Shown: one piece after another, positions 44,357-54,254 of the stretch
How positions within the stretch are numbered: position 1 is the first letter of the stretch
Layout of the letters: every line of letters starts with the position of its first letter
NCBI RefSeq assembly: GCF_014651815.1
Contig: NZ_BMXP01000001.1
Location: 213,934-277,933, forward strand
Reading direction: 5' to 3'
Length of the DNA: 64,000 nt
Source of the DNA: Alteromonas halophila
GTDB taxonomy: Bacteria > Pseudomonadota > Gammaproteobacteria > Enterobacterales > Alteromonadaceae
Program-made: the position numbers and the translations under genes
The notes under the pieces: model-generated
Databases searched by the model: none
What the model was told of the DNA's origin: nothing
The model's input: only the letters and a program-made list of their open reading frames with translations

Positions 44357-44421
44357 TTCCCTCTCTGTTTCCTTTACACTGTCTGATTAATGCAGCAAGT
44401 GCTAATAACAGGATCCATGTC

Positions 44422-44916
44422 GTGGTAACGCGTTTTCAACAAGCCGTCTTACAGGAAATGGGGATCCCGCTCTGGGTGCCCCAGGATGAAGTGAAGCCGG
44501 ACGACACAGCTATTGCCGCCCCGCGTACGCAAGCATCGGTGCCGTCGCAGCAGGCCACCAGCCAACCGGCGACGCGCTCAGATAACAGCTCCGGTCATTT
44601 AGCCGCAATCCGTCAGTCGCTTGCTGATAAAAAGCCTGATAATAAAACCGATAAAAAACCAGCGACATCCACAACCACAGACGCACCGGCAGCAAAGCTG
44701 CAGGCCCTGTCTGAACAGGCTCAGAGCTCAGCATTTATGAACGATGTGCGCACTGCGTTTGCGCAAACAGGCCGTGCAATGCCCGCTAAAGTGTTGGTCG
44801 GGGAGACGTTAGGCCTGACCCCTGATGCACTGACGCTGCCGGGGGAGCCTGGCAAGCTGGATGCTGCTGACAAACGCCGTTTATGGGCGCTGATTGTCGA
44901 AGGTCATACCGCGTGA
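44422..44916 (+). CDS. HolD-like protein (DNA polymerase III psi) upstream of rimI
   Basis: A 164-residue protein in the position of holD, which precedes rimI in E. coli. Only the N-terminus (RFQQAVLQEMGIPLWVP) resembles the psi start that binds chi. The middle is a low-complexity Gln/Ser/Lys-rich linker, and the C-terminal 80 residues show only weak likeness to psi. The GTG at 44422 is chosen because AGGA lies 8 nt upstream; a longer frame would run through the tRNA gene. The stop overlaps rimI (GTGA). Other small linker proteins are possible, so the symbol is left out. Confidence 0.55.
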   Translation: MVTRFQQAVLQEMGIPLWVPQDEVKPDDTAIAAPRTQASVPSQQATSQPATRSDNSSGHLAAIRQSLADKKPDNKTDKKPATSTTTDAPAAKLQALSEQAQSSAFMNDVRTAFAQTGRAMPAKVLVGETLGLTPDALTLPGEPGKLDAADKRRLWALIVEGHTA

Positions 44917-45374
44917 CACAGACGGTGCAGTTACTGTCGCAGAACAATGTTCAGGCGGCGTATGCGTTACATTGCGAAGTACAGCCTAACCCCTGGTCTG
45001 TGACCACCTTTGAGGATTGTCTGACTGCCCCTTATTATGCGTTGGAAGTCACCTCGGACAATCAGTTTGCAGGCTATGCGCTGGTGCTTGAGGTGGTGGA
45101 TGAAGCCACGCTGATGGATATCGCCATTGCGCCAGCCGCGCGCCGACAGGGATTGGGACAGACGCTGCTTGACGGCGTCATTGCTGCCTGTCACTCGCAT
45201 CACATGCAGAGCCTGTGGTTAGAAGTGCGTGCCGGCAATCTGCCTGCCCTCGCACTTTATCAACGGGCCGGCTTCACGCAAATTGAAACCCGTAAAGGGT
45301 ATTACCCGACTGAGGACGGACGTGAGGATGCCAGTATCATGTGTCTGTCGCTTAGCCAGACAGGTACGCGGTAA
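44913..45374 (+). CDS. rimI: Ribosomal protein bS18 N-acetyltransferase RimI
   Basis: RimI acetylates the N-terminal alanine of ribosomal protein bS18. The 153-residue GNAT protein has the acetyl-CoA loop RRQGLGQTLLDGVI and the RimI-typical VRAGNLPALALYQRAGF and RKGYYP. The GTG start at 44913 overlaps the preceding stop (GTGA), so translation is coupled. The order holD-like, rimI, prfC matches E. coli except that yjjG is missing. Confidence 0.92.
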   Translation: MTQTVQLLSQNNVQAAYALHCEVQPNPWSVTTFEDCLTAPYYALEVTSDNQFAGYALVLEVVDEATLMDIAIAPAARRQGLGQTLLDGVIAACHSHHMQSLWLEVRAGNLPALALYQRAGFTQIETRKGYYPTEDGREDASIMCLSLSQTGTR

Positions 45375-45392
45375 ACCAAGGGACGGTGTGAA

Positions 45393-45433
45393 TAGGCCTC
45401 GAAGGACAATAGACGTATTCGCATCTCCCCAAG
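45393..45433 (-). repeat. Dispersed repeat, short copy 4
   Basis: On the minus strand this reads GGGGAGATGCGAATACGTCT and on to CTATTG, matching the family end (GGAAGATGCGAATAAGTCTAT) with a few changes, in the gap between rimI and prfC. Confidence 0.6.
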
Positions 45434-45530
45434 TGCATTTGCCCGTGTATTGCGTATTACAGGCATTCAAATTTAACCGGTAAGCGGGTACAATTCGCGC
45501 CCTTAACTCATTCTGGACCGAAGACGCTGC

Positions 45531-47111
45531 ATGTCACTACCACAGGAAATCGCCAAACGGCGTACATTCGCCATCATCTCGCACCCGGACGCCGGTAAAA
45601 CGACGATCACCGAGAAGGTGCTGTTGTTCGGTCGTGCCTTGCAGACCGCAGGTACTGTCAAGGGGAAAAAGTCCGGCCAGCACGCCAAGTCTGACTGGAT
45701 GGAAATGGAGAAGGAACGGGGGATCTCGGTGACCACCTCCGTCATGCAGTTTCCGTATCAGGAACACCTGGTAAACCTGCTTGATACCCCGGGCCACGAA
45801 GACTTCTCGGAAGATACGTACCGGACACTGACGGCTGTGGACTCGTGCGTCATGGTGATTGATGCGGCCAAAGGGGTCGAGGCGCGAACCCGTAAACTGA
45901 TGGACGTCACGCGTCTGCGCGATACCCCCATTCTGACCTTTATGAATAAGCTGGATCGCGATATTCGCGACCCCATGGAGCTGCTGGACGAGGTCGAGAC
46001 CGAGCTGGACATTCTGTGTGCGCCAGTCACCTGGCCGATTGGCAGCGGCAAAAATTTCAAAGGTGTGTATCACATTCACCGCGATGAAACTATTCTCTAT
46101 CAGAGTGGTCAGGGCCATACTATCCAGGATGTGCGCATCGTCAAAGGACTGGATAACCCCGAGCTGGATAAGGCCGTTGGTGAAGCCTATGCCAGTGAAC
46201 TGCGCGATGAACTGGAACTGGTCATGGGCGCCTCTAATGAGTTTGATAAAGAACTGTTTTTAACCGGTCAGCTGACCCCGGTATTTTTCGGTACTGCACT
46301 GGGGAACTTTGGTGTCGACCATATGCTGGATGGGCTGGTAGACTGGGCGCCGCAGCCGCAGGGCCGCGAAACCGAAGACGGACGCATCGAGGCGGATAAT
46401 GACGGCTTTAGTGGCTTTGTATTTAAAATTCAGGCCAATATGGATCCCCGTCACCGTGACCGTATCGCATTTTGTCGTATTGTGTCCGGCAAGTACGAAA
46501 AAGGCATGAAAATGCATCATGCGCGGATAGGTAAGGATATCCGTATTTCTGATGCACTGACCTTTCTGGCCGGCGACCGGGAATTACTTGAAGAAGCCTA
46601 TGCAGGGGATATTATCGGCCTTCATAACCACGGTACCATCCGTATTGGCGATACCTTTACCTCAGGGCAGGGCTCGCGCTTTACCGGCATTCCTAACTTC
46701 GCGCCGGAACTGTTCAAACGTATTCGTCTGCGCGATCCGCTCAAGCAAAAGCAATTACTGAAAGGCCTGATCCAGCTTTCTGAAGAAGGGGCCGTGCAGG
46801 TATTCAGACCGCTTGCTAATAATGACCTGATTGTTGGCGCGGTAGGTGTACTGCAGTTTGACGTGGTCGTAGCCCGGCTGAAGGCTGAGTATAATGTGGA
46901 TGCCCTGTATGAGCACATTAACGTGAATACCGCCCGCTGGGTATACAGTGACGATGAACGCAAGCTGGATGAGTTCCGCCGCAAAGCTGAGGTCAACCTG
47001 GCGCTGGATGGCGGTGATAACCTGACGTACATTGCACCGACCGCTGTCAATCTGCAACTGGCGCAGGAACGGTATCCGGATATTCAATTTACGCATACAC
47101 GCGAACACTAG
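45531..47111 (+). CDS. prfC: Peptide chain release factor 3
   Basis: RF3 is a GTPase that recycles RF1 and RF2 from the ribosome. Its 526 residues match E. coli (529). The G domain shows the P-loop SHPDAGKTT, switch [10 protein letters not shown], the DTPGHEDF motif and NKLDRD. Domains II and III follow. It starts after a 156-bp gap that carries a short dispersed-repeat copy, so it probably has its own promoter. Confidence 0.96.
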   Translation: MSLPQEIAKRRTFAIISHPDAGKTTITEKVLLFGRALQTAGTVKGKKSGQHAKSDWMEMEKERGISVTTSVMQFPYQEHLVNLLDTPGHEDFSEDTYRTLTAVDSCVMVIDAAKGVEARTRKLMDVTRLRDTPILTFMNKLDRDIRDPMELLDEVETELDILCAPVTWPIGSGKNFKGVYHIHRDETILYQSGQGHTIQDVRIVKGLDNPELDKAVGEAYASELRDELELVMGASNEFDKELFLTGQLTPVFFGTALGNFGVDHMLDGLVDWAPQPQGRETEDGRIEADNDGFSGFVFKIQANMDPRHRDRIAFCRIVSGKYEKGMKMHHARIGKDIRISDALTFLAGDRELLEEAYAGDIIGLHNHGTIRIGDTFTSGQGSRFTGIPNFAPELFKRIRLRDPLKQKQLLKGLIQLSEEGAVQVFRPLANNDLIVGAVGVLQFDVVVARLKAEYNVDALYEHINVNTARWVYSDDERKLDEFRRKAEVNLALDGGDNLTYIAPTAVNLQLAQERYPDIQFTHTREH

Positions 47112-47123
47112 GCATACAACGCT

Positions 47124-48854
47124 ATGAACATACATGCATTACTGGTCAGCCGTTTTAGCGAAGCGCTGACGGAAATGGGCATTGAAGACGCACCGATACC
47201 GGTATCCCGCAGTGCCCGCCCCGAGTTTGGTGAATACCAGTTTAACGGCGCCATGGCGCTGGCTAAAAAGCTGAAGCAAAAGCCCCGCGATATTGCCGAC
47301 AACATCGTGAATACTGTGAAGCTCAGCGATATCGCGGACAAGCTGGAGGTCGCCGGTCCGGGCTTTATTAACGTCCACCTGTCTGATGCCTGGCTGGCCA
47401 ATCAGTGCGAACTGGCATTGCATGATCCGCGTTTAGGTGTCGCTAAAGCACCGCAGAAGACGGTGGTAGTTGATTACTCGTCGCCCAACCTGGCCAAAGA
47501 AATGCACGTGGGCCACCTGCGGACCACGATCATTGGCGACGCTGTGGTCAAAGTTCTCGAATTCCTGGGGCACAAGGTTATTCGTCAGAATCACATGGGC
47601 GACTGGGGAACGCAGTTCGGCATGCTGCTGGCGCATTTATCTGACAAACTTGAGCATGAAATGGCTGAAACGGCCCTGTCAGATCTGGAAGACTTCTACC
47701 GTGAAGCCAAGATCCGCTTTGACGAAGAAGAGAGCTTCGCTGATCGCGCCCGTGAATATGTGGTGCGCCTGCAAAGTGGTGATAAGCAATGTCTGGCGCT
47801 GTGGGAAAAATTCATTGATATCTCTATTACTCACAGCGAAGAAGTGTACGACAAACTCAACGTCAGCCTGACCCGTGACGATATTATGGGCGAGTCGGCG
47901 TATAATCATGATCTGGCCAACGTGGTGGCGGACTTAAAAGACAAAGGCATTGCTGAAGAAGATCAGGGCGCGCAGGTGGTGTTTATTCCTGAGCTGGCCG
48001 ATAAAGAAGGCAATCCGGCGGTCTATATCGTGCAAAAATCAGGCGGCGGCTATTTGTATGCGACGACTGATCTGGCGGCCATGCGTTATCGCAGCCAGAC
48101 ACTGGACGCGGACCGCACTCTGATCCTGACCGATGCCCGTCAGGCGCTGCATTTCAAGCAAACCGAAATTGTCGGTCGTAAAGCTGGCTTTATGCAGGAC
48201 ACCCAAACCTATGAGCATTGCCCGTTTGGCATGATGCTCGGCAGTGACGGCAAGCCGTTTAAAACCCGCAGTGGCGGAACCGTCAAGCTGGTAGAGCTGC
48301 TTGATGAAGCGGTAGAACGGGCCAGATCACTGCTTGCAGAGCGTGACACGGATCTCAGTGCCGAAGAACTTGATGACGTGGCCCGCATTGTCGGTATTGG
48401 CGCGGTAAAGTACGCTGACCTGAATAAAAACCGGACCACCGATTATATGTTCAGCTGGGACAGTATGCTCAGCTTTGAGGGCAATACCGCCCCCTATCTG
48501 CAATATGCCTACACCCGCGTGCGCAGTCTGTTCAGAAAGTCTGGCATGGGGCTGGACAATCTGCCCTGCGATATCACCCTGACTGAAAAACAGGAGCATG
48601 CACTGGCTGTGCAGCTGATGCAGTTTGAAGAGGTGGTTGGGACGGTGTCACGCGATGCCACACCGCACGTACTCTGTACTTACCTGTATGATGTTGCCAG
48701 CGCGTTTATGACGTTTTATGAGGCCTGTCCCATTCTTAAACCGGGCACCAAAGATGCGGTCAAACACAGCCGGCTGGCGTTGTCAGCACTGGTCTCACGC
48801 ACCCTTAAACAGGGGCTGACGCTGCTGGGTATTGAAACCCTGGAGAAGATGTAG
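47124..48854 (+). CDS. argS: Arginyl-tRNA synthetase
   Basis: A class I synthetase that charges tRNA-Arg, 576 residues. It has the N-terminal Add1 domain, the HIGH-type motif in EMHVGHLRT (preceded by SSPNLAK), a FKTR stretch near the active site, and the C-terminal DALR anticodon domain. The KMSK loop is degenerate, as in most bacterial ArgRS. It lies 12 nt after prfC and ends at a strong terminator. Confidence 0.96.
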   Translation: MNIHALLVSRFSEALTEMGIEDAPIPVSRSARPEFGEYQFNGAMALAKKLKQKPRDIADNIVNTVKLSDIADKLEVAGPGFINVHLSDAWLANQCELALHDPRLGVAKAPQKTVVVDYSSPNLAKEMHVGHLRTTIIGDAVVKVLEFLGHKVIRQNHMGDWGTQFGMLLAHLSDKLEHEMAETALSDLEDFYREAKIRFDEEESFADRAREYVVRLQSGDKQCLALWEKFIDISITHSEEVYDKLNVSLTRDDIMGESAYNHDLANVVADLKDKGIAEEDQGAQVVFIPELADKEGNPAVYIVQKSGGGYLYATTDLAAMRYRSQTLDADRTLILTDARQALHFKQTEIVGRKAGFMQDTQTYEHCPFGMMLGSDGKPFKTRSGGTVKLVELLDEAVERARSLLAERDTDLSAEELDDVARIVGIGAVKYADLNKNRTTDYMFSWDSMLSFEGNTAPYLQYAYTRVRSLFRKSGMGLDNLPCDITLTEKQEHALAVQLMQFEEVVGTVSRDATPHVLCTYLYDVASAFMTFYEACPILKPGTKDAVKHSRLALSALVSRTLKQGLTLLGIETLEKM

Positions 48855-48879
48855 CAAGGTTACAAGTCTGTAATACGCG

Positions 48880-48910
48880 AAAAGGCAGTGAGCAATTCAC
48901 TGCCTTTTTC
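48880..48910 (+). terminator. Rho-independent terminator after argS
   Basis: AAAAGGCAGTG/CACTGCCTTTT forms a strong stem with a 7-nt loop and a T-run. Confidence 0.9.
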
Positions 48911-48984
48911 GTATCCCCTACAAGTAATGAAGACGCGCACGGTGCTTGCGTCGAACAGGTAAAAATACAAACCAGAAGGAATAC

Positions 48985-49563
48985 ATGATGACGAAGCTGC
49001 TGGCATTTGCAGGAAGTACCCGGAATGGGTCGTTTAACCAGGCGATTCTGGATGTCGCTGTCGAGGGCGCACGGGAAGCGGGTGCTGAAGTGACGCTTAT
49101 CAGCCTGGCTGATTTTGAGATGCCCATCTTCAATGAAGACGATGAAAGCGAGCATGGGATCCATGCCAATGCCAAAGCCTTCAAAGAATTACTGAAATCC
49201 CATGACGGCTTTCTGATTGCCACGCCGGAGTACAACTCCAGTTACCCTGCGCTGCTAAAGAATGCCATCGACTGGGCCTCGCGCATGGAAGAAGGGGAGA
49301 AGCCCCTCGAAGCCTACAAAGGTAAAGTGGCCGGTATCATGGCCGCCTCTCCGGGTGGTCTGGGTGGTATGCGGGCACTGGCGGCGCTGCGTCTGCTGCT
49401 GGAGAATATCGGCACTATGGTGCTGCCTAATCAGCGCTCGGTTGCCAAAGCCGGTGACCTGGTAGACGACAGCGGCAAGCTTACCGATGAGAAAACGACT
49501 CGGTTCCTGAAAAACTTAGGGCGTGATACGGCGCACCTGGCGCAGAAAGTGTCGGGTAACTAA
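48985..49563 (+). CDS. NAD(P)H-dependent FMN reductase-like flavoprotein
   Basis: A 192-residue flavodoxin-fold protein of the NADPH-dependent FMN reductase family. It contains the N-terminal phosphate-binding loop AGSTRNGSFN, ATPEYNSSYPALLKNAIDW and ASPGGLGGMRAL. Relatives (the ChrR/azoreductase-like group) reduce quinones, chromate or azo compounds; the physiological substrate is not evident. AAGGA lies 4 nt before the ATG at 48985 and 7 nt before a second ATG at 48988, so either may be used. Confidence 0.88.
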   Translation: MMTKLLAFAGSTRNGSFNQAILDVAVEGAREAGAEVTLISLADFEMPIFNEDDESEHGIHANAKAFKELLKSHDGFLIATPEYNSSYPALLKNAIDWASRMEEGEKPLEAYKGKVAGIMAASPGGLGGMRALAALRLLLENIGTMVLPNQRSVAKAGDLVDDSGKLTDEKTTRFLKNLGRDTAHLAQKVSGN

Positions 49564-49577
49564 GCATTTCCGTTTTC

Positions 49578-49603
49578 CCGGTCAGTGCGCTGTCACTGAC
49601 CGG
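49578..49603. terminator. Hairpin after the FMN reductase gene
   Basis: A perfect 10-bp stem CCGGTCAGTG/CACTGACCGG with a 6-nt loop, followed by TCCTTTCC. It is probably a terminator despite the broken T-run. Confidence 0.6.
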
Positions 49604-49611
49604 TCCTTTCC

Positions 49612-49881
49612 TAAGGAAAATGCGAATAAGTCTACCGCCGCTCAGGCTTACAGCCAGGAGCCTGGTCAAGGCGGTCTTTTGCAGGCCTAACGGGTTAAGT
49701 CAAAAAAAAGGCCAACGCAGAGCAGGTGCTTGGCTGTAAGCCCCGAAGGGCGAGCCCTGAAGTACGTATTCGCTGCGTCAGCTTTCTTACCAAGGGATTA
49801 GCCATTGCTTGCGAAACCTGCCTTGCGACTACGCACTTCAGGACTCGCTGAGTGATGATAGACTTGTTCGCATCTTCCCTA
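49612..49881. mobile_element. MITE-like element with inverted repeat ends
   Basis: About 270 bp bounded by inverted copies of the dispersed-repeat end: TAAGGAAAATGCGAATAAGT at the left and, on the opposite strand, TAGGGAAGATGCGAACAAGT at the right. The inner part has a second inverted pair (CTTACAGCCA at 49647-49656 and TGGCTGTAAG at 49731-49740). No gene is encoded. It fills the gap between the FMN reductase gene and prfB. Mobility has not been shown; no target duplication is obvious. Confidence 0.6.
49790..49881 (-). repeat. Dispersed repeat, long copy 5
   Basis: The reverse complement of this stretch is about 95 percent identical over about 95 bp to 16551-16647. It forms the right part of the element at 49612-49881. 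Confidence 0.9.
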
Positions 49882-49963
49882 ACAATTATCGCCTTGCGGC
49901 TATCAAACTTTACTCAAATTCGGTAACATCCGCGGTCTTATCCAATTAACACCAAAGCGGACT

Positions 49964-51062
49964 ATGTTTGAAGTAAATCCTGTAAAACAGTCAATTGAGG
50001 ACATCCGCGAGCGCACCGAAGCGCTCAGGGGGTATCTTTGACTTTGATACAAAGTCAGAGCGATTAGAAGAAGTTAACCGGGAAATGGAAGATCCCGACG
50101 TCTGGAACGATCCGGACAAAGCGCAGGCACTGGGCAAAGAAAAAGTCGCGCTGGAACAGATTGTCGATACCATCAACAATCTGGATCAGGGGGTGGACGA
50201 TGTTGAAGGGTTACTCGAGCTGGCGATAGAAGCCGAAGATGAAGAGACCTTCAACGAAACGAAAGACGAGATTAACGACCTGATTAAGCAGCTGGAAAAG
50301 CTGGAGTTCAGACGCATGTTCTCTGGTCCCAACGATGCCAGTTTCTGCTATGTGGATATTCAGGCAGGCTCCGGTGGTACCGAGGCGCAGGACTGGGCCA
50401 ATATGCTGCTGAGAATGTACCTGCGCTGGGGCGAGGCACATGGCTTCAAAACTGAATTGATCGAAGTCTCCGACGGCGATGTGGCAGGCATAAAAAGTGC
50501 GACGCTGCGCGTTGAGGGCGAGTATGCGTTTGGCTGGCTGCGCACCGAAACCGGCGTTCACCGGCTGGTACGTAAGTCGCCGTTTGACTCGGGTAACCGT
50601 CGGCATACGTCGTTTTCTTCTGCCTTTGTGTATCCGGAAGTGGATGATGACATAGATATTGACATCAACCCTGCTGATCTGCGCATTGACACTTACCGGG
50701 CGTCAGGTGCCGGTGGTCAGCACGTTAACCGGACCGATTCGGCGGTACGAATCACCCATGAGCCGACCGGTATCGTGGTGCAGTGTCAGAATGATCGCTC
50801 GCAGCATAAGAACAAAGATCAGGCCATGAAACAGTTGAAGGCCAAATTGTTTGAGCTGGAACTGCAAAAGCAGAATGAAGAGAAGCAGGCCCTGGAAGAT
50901 AACAAATCAGATATTGGCTGGGGCAGTCAGATCCGCTCTTATGTGCTGGATGATTCGCGTATCAAGGATTTGCGAACCGGTGTGGAAACACGCAATACCC
51001 AGGCGGTGCTGGATGGCGATCTGGACAGGTTTATTGAAGCCAGTCTGAAATCCGGGCTGTAA
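49964..51062 (+). CDS. prfB: Peptide chain release factor 2 (programmed +1 frameshift)
   Basis: RF2 ends translation at UAA and UGA. The first 25 codons from the ATG at 49964 end in CTT followed by an in-frame TGA (50039-50041). The sequence AGGGGGTATCTTTGAC is the classic autoregulatory frameshift site with its internal Shine-Dalgarno-like AGGGGG. After the +1 shift the frame continues from GAC at 50040 to the stop at 51062, giving 365 residues, the E. coli length. The SPF stop-codon-reading tripeptide and the GGQ catalytic motif (GAGGQHVN) are present. It is followed by lysS as in E. coli. Confidence 0.96.
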
Positions 51063-51090
51063 TTCGAACAACGTTTTAAGTGAACAGGTT

Positions 51091-52644
51091 ATGACAGACC
51101 AACAAACTGACGAAAATAAATTAATTGCCGAGCGCCGGGCTAAACTGAGCGCAATTCGTGAGCAGTGCCGCGCCAACGGCTTCCCGAATAGTTTCCGCCG
51201 TGAAAACTATGCGCAGGAATTGCAGGTGAGTTTTGGCGAGAAAGACAAAGAGGTGCTTGAGAGCGAGGCAACGCAGGTGAGTATTGCCGGACGGGTGATG
51301 GCCAAACGTGGTCCGTTTTTGTTGCTGCAGGACATGACTGGCCGTATTCAGGCCTATGCCAGCAAAGATACGCAAAAAGAAATTAAAGCGAAGTATGGCG
51401 CTCTGGATATTGGCGATATCATCGGCGTCGCCGGTATGCTGACGAAATCAGGCAAGGGCGATTTGTATGTGCACATGGAGCGCTATGAGCTGCTGACTAA
51501 AGCACTGCGTCCGTTACCGGAAAAATTCCATGGTTTATCCGATCAGGAAACCAAATACCGTCAGCGCTATGTCGATCTCATCACCAGTGAGCAGACCCGT
51601 AAGAACTTCCGCATCCGCAGTCAGATTATTAACGGCATTCGCCAGTATCTGACCGAGCGCGACTATATGGAAGTGGAAACGCCGATGCTGCAGGTGATCC
51701 CGGGCGGCGCCACAGCCAAGCCCTTTGTCACTCACCACAATGCGATGGACATTGACATGTACCTGCGTATTGCCCCGGAGCTGTATCTGAAGCGTCTGGT
51801 AGTCGGCGGTTTTGAGCGGGTATTTGAAATTAACCGCAACTTCCGCAACGAGGGGCTTTCAACACGCCACAACCCGGAATTTACCATGCTGGAATTCTAT
51901 CAGGCCTACGCTGATTACGAAGATCTCATGGATTTAACCGAGGATATGCTGCGCACTCTGGCTGAGAATATCTTAGGTACCACGACACTGACTGCCAGTG
52001 AGCGTGATGAAGATGGCCAGGTGCTTAGTGAAACCCAGTATGACTTTGGTAAGCCTTTTGACCGCCTGAGTATGGGCGATGCGATCCTGAAGTACTGGCC
52101 ACAGGCCAATGAAGCGGCGATTCGCGACCCCGAGGCGCACCTGGATGAGTTAAAAGCCATGGCCCGTGAGCTGCACGTTAAAGAGCCCGAGGTTGACGGG
52201 ATTTGGGGCGCGGGCAAATACCTGTGCGAGATTTTCGAAGCCTGTGCCGAGGAAAAGCTAACACAGCCGACCTTTATCACAGAATACCCGTGGGAAGTGT
52301 CACCGCTGGCCCGTCGTAACGATGCGAACCCGTTCATCACAGATCGCTTTGAGTTTTTCGTGGGCGGGCGAGAGATTGCCAATGGCTTTAGCGAGCTCAA
52401 TGATGCAGAAGATCAGGCCGAGCGGTTTGCCAAGCAGGTTGCAGAAAAAGATGCCGGTGACGATGAAGCCATGCATTTTGATGAGGATTACATCCGCGCA
52501 CTGGAGTATGGTCTGCCCCCGACTGCCGGCGAAGGCATCGGCATTGACCGACTGGCGATGCTGTTTACTGACAGCAACACCATTAAAGATGTCATTTTGT
52601 TCCCGCACATGAAGCCACAGGCGAAAGAGCAGGAAAGCGAGTAA
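51091..52644 (+). CDS. lysS: Lysyl-tRNA synthetase (class II)
   Basis: It charges tRNA-Lys. The 517-residue protein has an N-terminal OB-fold anticodon domain and the class II catalytic domain with motif 2 ([20 protein letters not shown]) and motif 3 ([11 protein letters not shown]). It lies 28 nt after prfB in one unit and is convergent with the panE-like gene, 3 nt apart. No terminator is visible in that junction. Confidence 0.96.
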   Translation: MTDQQTDENKLIAERRAKLSAIREQCRANGFPNSFRRENYAQELQVSFGEKDKEVLESEATQVSIAGRVMAKRGPFLLLQDMTGRIQAYASKDTQKEIKAKYGALDIGDIIGVAGMLTKSGKGDLYVHMERYELLTKALRPLPEKFHGLSDQETKYRQRYVDLITSEQTRKNFRIRSQIINGIRQYLTERDYMEVETPMLQVIPGGATAKPFVTHHNAMDIDMYLRIAPELYLKRLVVGGFERVFEINRNFRNEGLSTRHNPEFTMLEFYQAYADYEDLMDLTEDMLRTLAENILGTTTLTASERDEDGQVLSETQYDFGKPFDRLSMGDAILKYWPQANEAAIRDPEAHLDELKAMARELHVKEPEVDGIWGAGKYLCEIFEACAEEKLTQPTFITEYPWEVSPLARRNDANPFITDRFEFFVGGREIANGFSELNDAEDQAERFAKQVAEKDAGDDEAMHFDEDYIRALEYGLPPTAGEGIGIDRLAMLFTDSNTIKDVILFPHMKPQAKEQESE

Positions 52645-52647
52645 ACC

Positions 52648-53550
52648 TTATCGCTGCTTAATCTGTTCAACTAAAAAGGCATGGCGCGACGCGTTGATGC
52701 CTTTTTTTCTGCCTGTTTCCACGATATAGCCATTAATGGCATCAATTTCCGTTTTGCGGCCCTGGTGATAGTCCTGATGCATGCTGGAATAGTTTTTTGC
52801 AGTATTCATTGCCACATTCAGTACGTCCTCCAGCAGTTCCGGTGTACTGAAAAATACATCACAGCTGGCGGCAACGGCTACGGTTTCTGCGCACAGCGCC
52901 TGTAGCTCTTCGCGGTAGCCCTTGTACAGCAGGTTTCCATTCACGACATTATGCAGGGCCGTGAGCGGATTAATGGCGGCATTGATTGCCAGTTTATGCC
53001 ATAACGCGCGGTGCATATCATGCCGCCAGGTCACGGGGGGCAAAAATGTTGACAACGTATGCATCATGCGGCTATCCAGATCGGGCAGGGTGGCCTTGTC
53101 CAGCTTACCCAGCATGGTGTGTCCGACGCCGGTATGGATCACTGTTTCAGGGTCGGTCTTCAATGCGCCGTGACTGGTGGTTGCTACATACACAGGCTGC
53201 TTTGCCGGTAGTATGCGTCGGGCGGTTTCGTAGCCTCCCATGCCGTTATGCAATAACAGCACCGGCGTATCCTGGTGGAGGTAAGGCTGCCAGCTGCTAA
53301 GTGCGGACGCCAGCTGATAGGCTTTTAGCGGCAGAATAAGGCAGTCCTGCGGCGTCGTTGCTAACGGATGCGCGGTAAACGAGGTCAGGGTTACTGCGCC
53401 ATTGCCCGCATGCACGTCAATTGACGACGATACCGGCGTACGCGGTACCATGGCATACCGGGCTTTGGCGCGACAGGCCCCGGCGGCTACCAGTGCGCCT
53501 ATGGCGCCGCTCCCGGCGATGTAGACTGTGGTAAAACCGGGGGGAGTCAT
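52648..53550 (-). CDS. 2-dehydropantoate 2-reductase-like protein
   Basis: An NADPH-dependent ketopantoate reductase family member, 300 residues. It has the N-terminal nucleotide-binding AGSGAIGALVAA and the C-terminal helical domain with KLAINAAINPLTAL, which includes the catalytic Lys and Asn region. It could be PanE of pantothenate synthesis, but families have several members and no pan genes are near, so the symbol is not given. Its ATG overlaps the upstream gene's stop (ATGA); it is the last gene of a minus-strand trio. Confidence 0.82.
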   Translation of the reverse strand: MTPPGFTTVYIAGSGAIGALVAAGACRAKARYAMVPRTPVSSSIDVHAGNGAVTLTSFTAHPLATTPQDCLILPLKAYQLASALSSWQPYLHQDTPVLLLHNGMGGYETARRILPAKQPVYVATTSHGALKTDPETVIHTGVGHTMLGKLDKATLPDLDSRMMHTLSTFLPPVTWRHDMHRALWHKLAINAAINPLTALHNVVNGNLLYKGYREELQALCAETVAVAASCDVFFSTPELLEDVLNVAMNTAKNYSSMHQDYHQGRKTEIDAINGYIVETGRKKGINASRHAFLVEQIKQR

Positions 53551-54254
53551 GATATGTCACCGGTACTACTCAGGCTTTTCACCCGCGGCCAGTGCAGCGT
53601 GTCAGGTGCGGGTAATTCGCTCAGCCAGTTGTGTACAGCCGGATGTGCAATTTGCTCACCACTGTCAGGTAAACAGCTCGCATGGACCGGCTTTCCCTGA
53701 TAAGCGAACCCTAACTGCCAGGCATGCAGATATAGCCGGTCGCTTTGTTGCCCGCCGTAGCGACCATCGCCCATAATCGGACTGCCAATACTTTTCATGG
53801 CGACCCGGATCTGGTGTGTTTTGCCGGTATAGGGACGCACGATAACGCCGCGTATACCTTGTCCAATGCCATAGCTGAAAAATTGTGTGATGGCCGGGTT
53901 TTGTCTGGATTTGAGCAGCATATGCTGCCCCTGCCGCCGGTTTTTCATATCACCGATAATCGTGCCCTGCTTTTTAGCGGGGCGCGATGTAGTCAGAGCC
54001 AGGTAGTACTTCTGTATTTTTGTCTGCGCGAATAAGGCCCCCATTGTTGCGGCGGCCTCTGCCGTACGCGCAATGCACAAACAGCCTGATGTGCCGGTAT
54101 CCAGCCGGTGACACAGATACCAGTCGCTTTCGCCAGTCTGCTGACGCAACAGACTAATGACACCCCTTTCATTGTCGTGCATGGGAATGCCTGACGGCTT
54201 ATTGATAATGATAAAGTCGTCATGATCGACCAGACGAGTAAAGCGTGTGTTCAT
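53547..54254 (-). CDS. RluA-family pseudouridine synthase
   Basis: It converts uridine to pseudouridine in RNA. The 235-residue protein has the catalytic HRLDTGTSG motif (Asp near residue 52) and the later RPYTGKTHQIRVAM and GDGRYG blocks. It has no S4 domain. It resembles the TIGR01621-type Rlu family found in alteromonads and pseudomonads, with an unassigned rRNA or tRNA site. It overlaps the genes on both sides by 4 nt. Confidence 0.88.
   Translation of the reverse strand: MNTRFTRLVDHDDFIIINKPSGIPMHDNERGVISLLRQQTGESDWYLCHRLDTGTSGCLCIARTAEAAATMGALFAQTKIQKYYLALTTSRPAKKQGTIIGDMKNRRQGQHMLLKSRQNPAITQFFSYGIGQGIRGVIVRPYTGKTHQIRVAMKSIGSPIMGDGRYGGQQSDRLYLHAWQLGFAYQGKPVHASCLPDSGEQIAHPAVHNWLSELPAPDTLHWPRVKSLSSTGDIS

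Noticed and set aside
49964-50041. Apparent frameshift pseudogene at the start of prfB
   Set aside because: The in-frame TGA is the conserved RF2 programmed frameshift, and the rest of the gene is intact.
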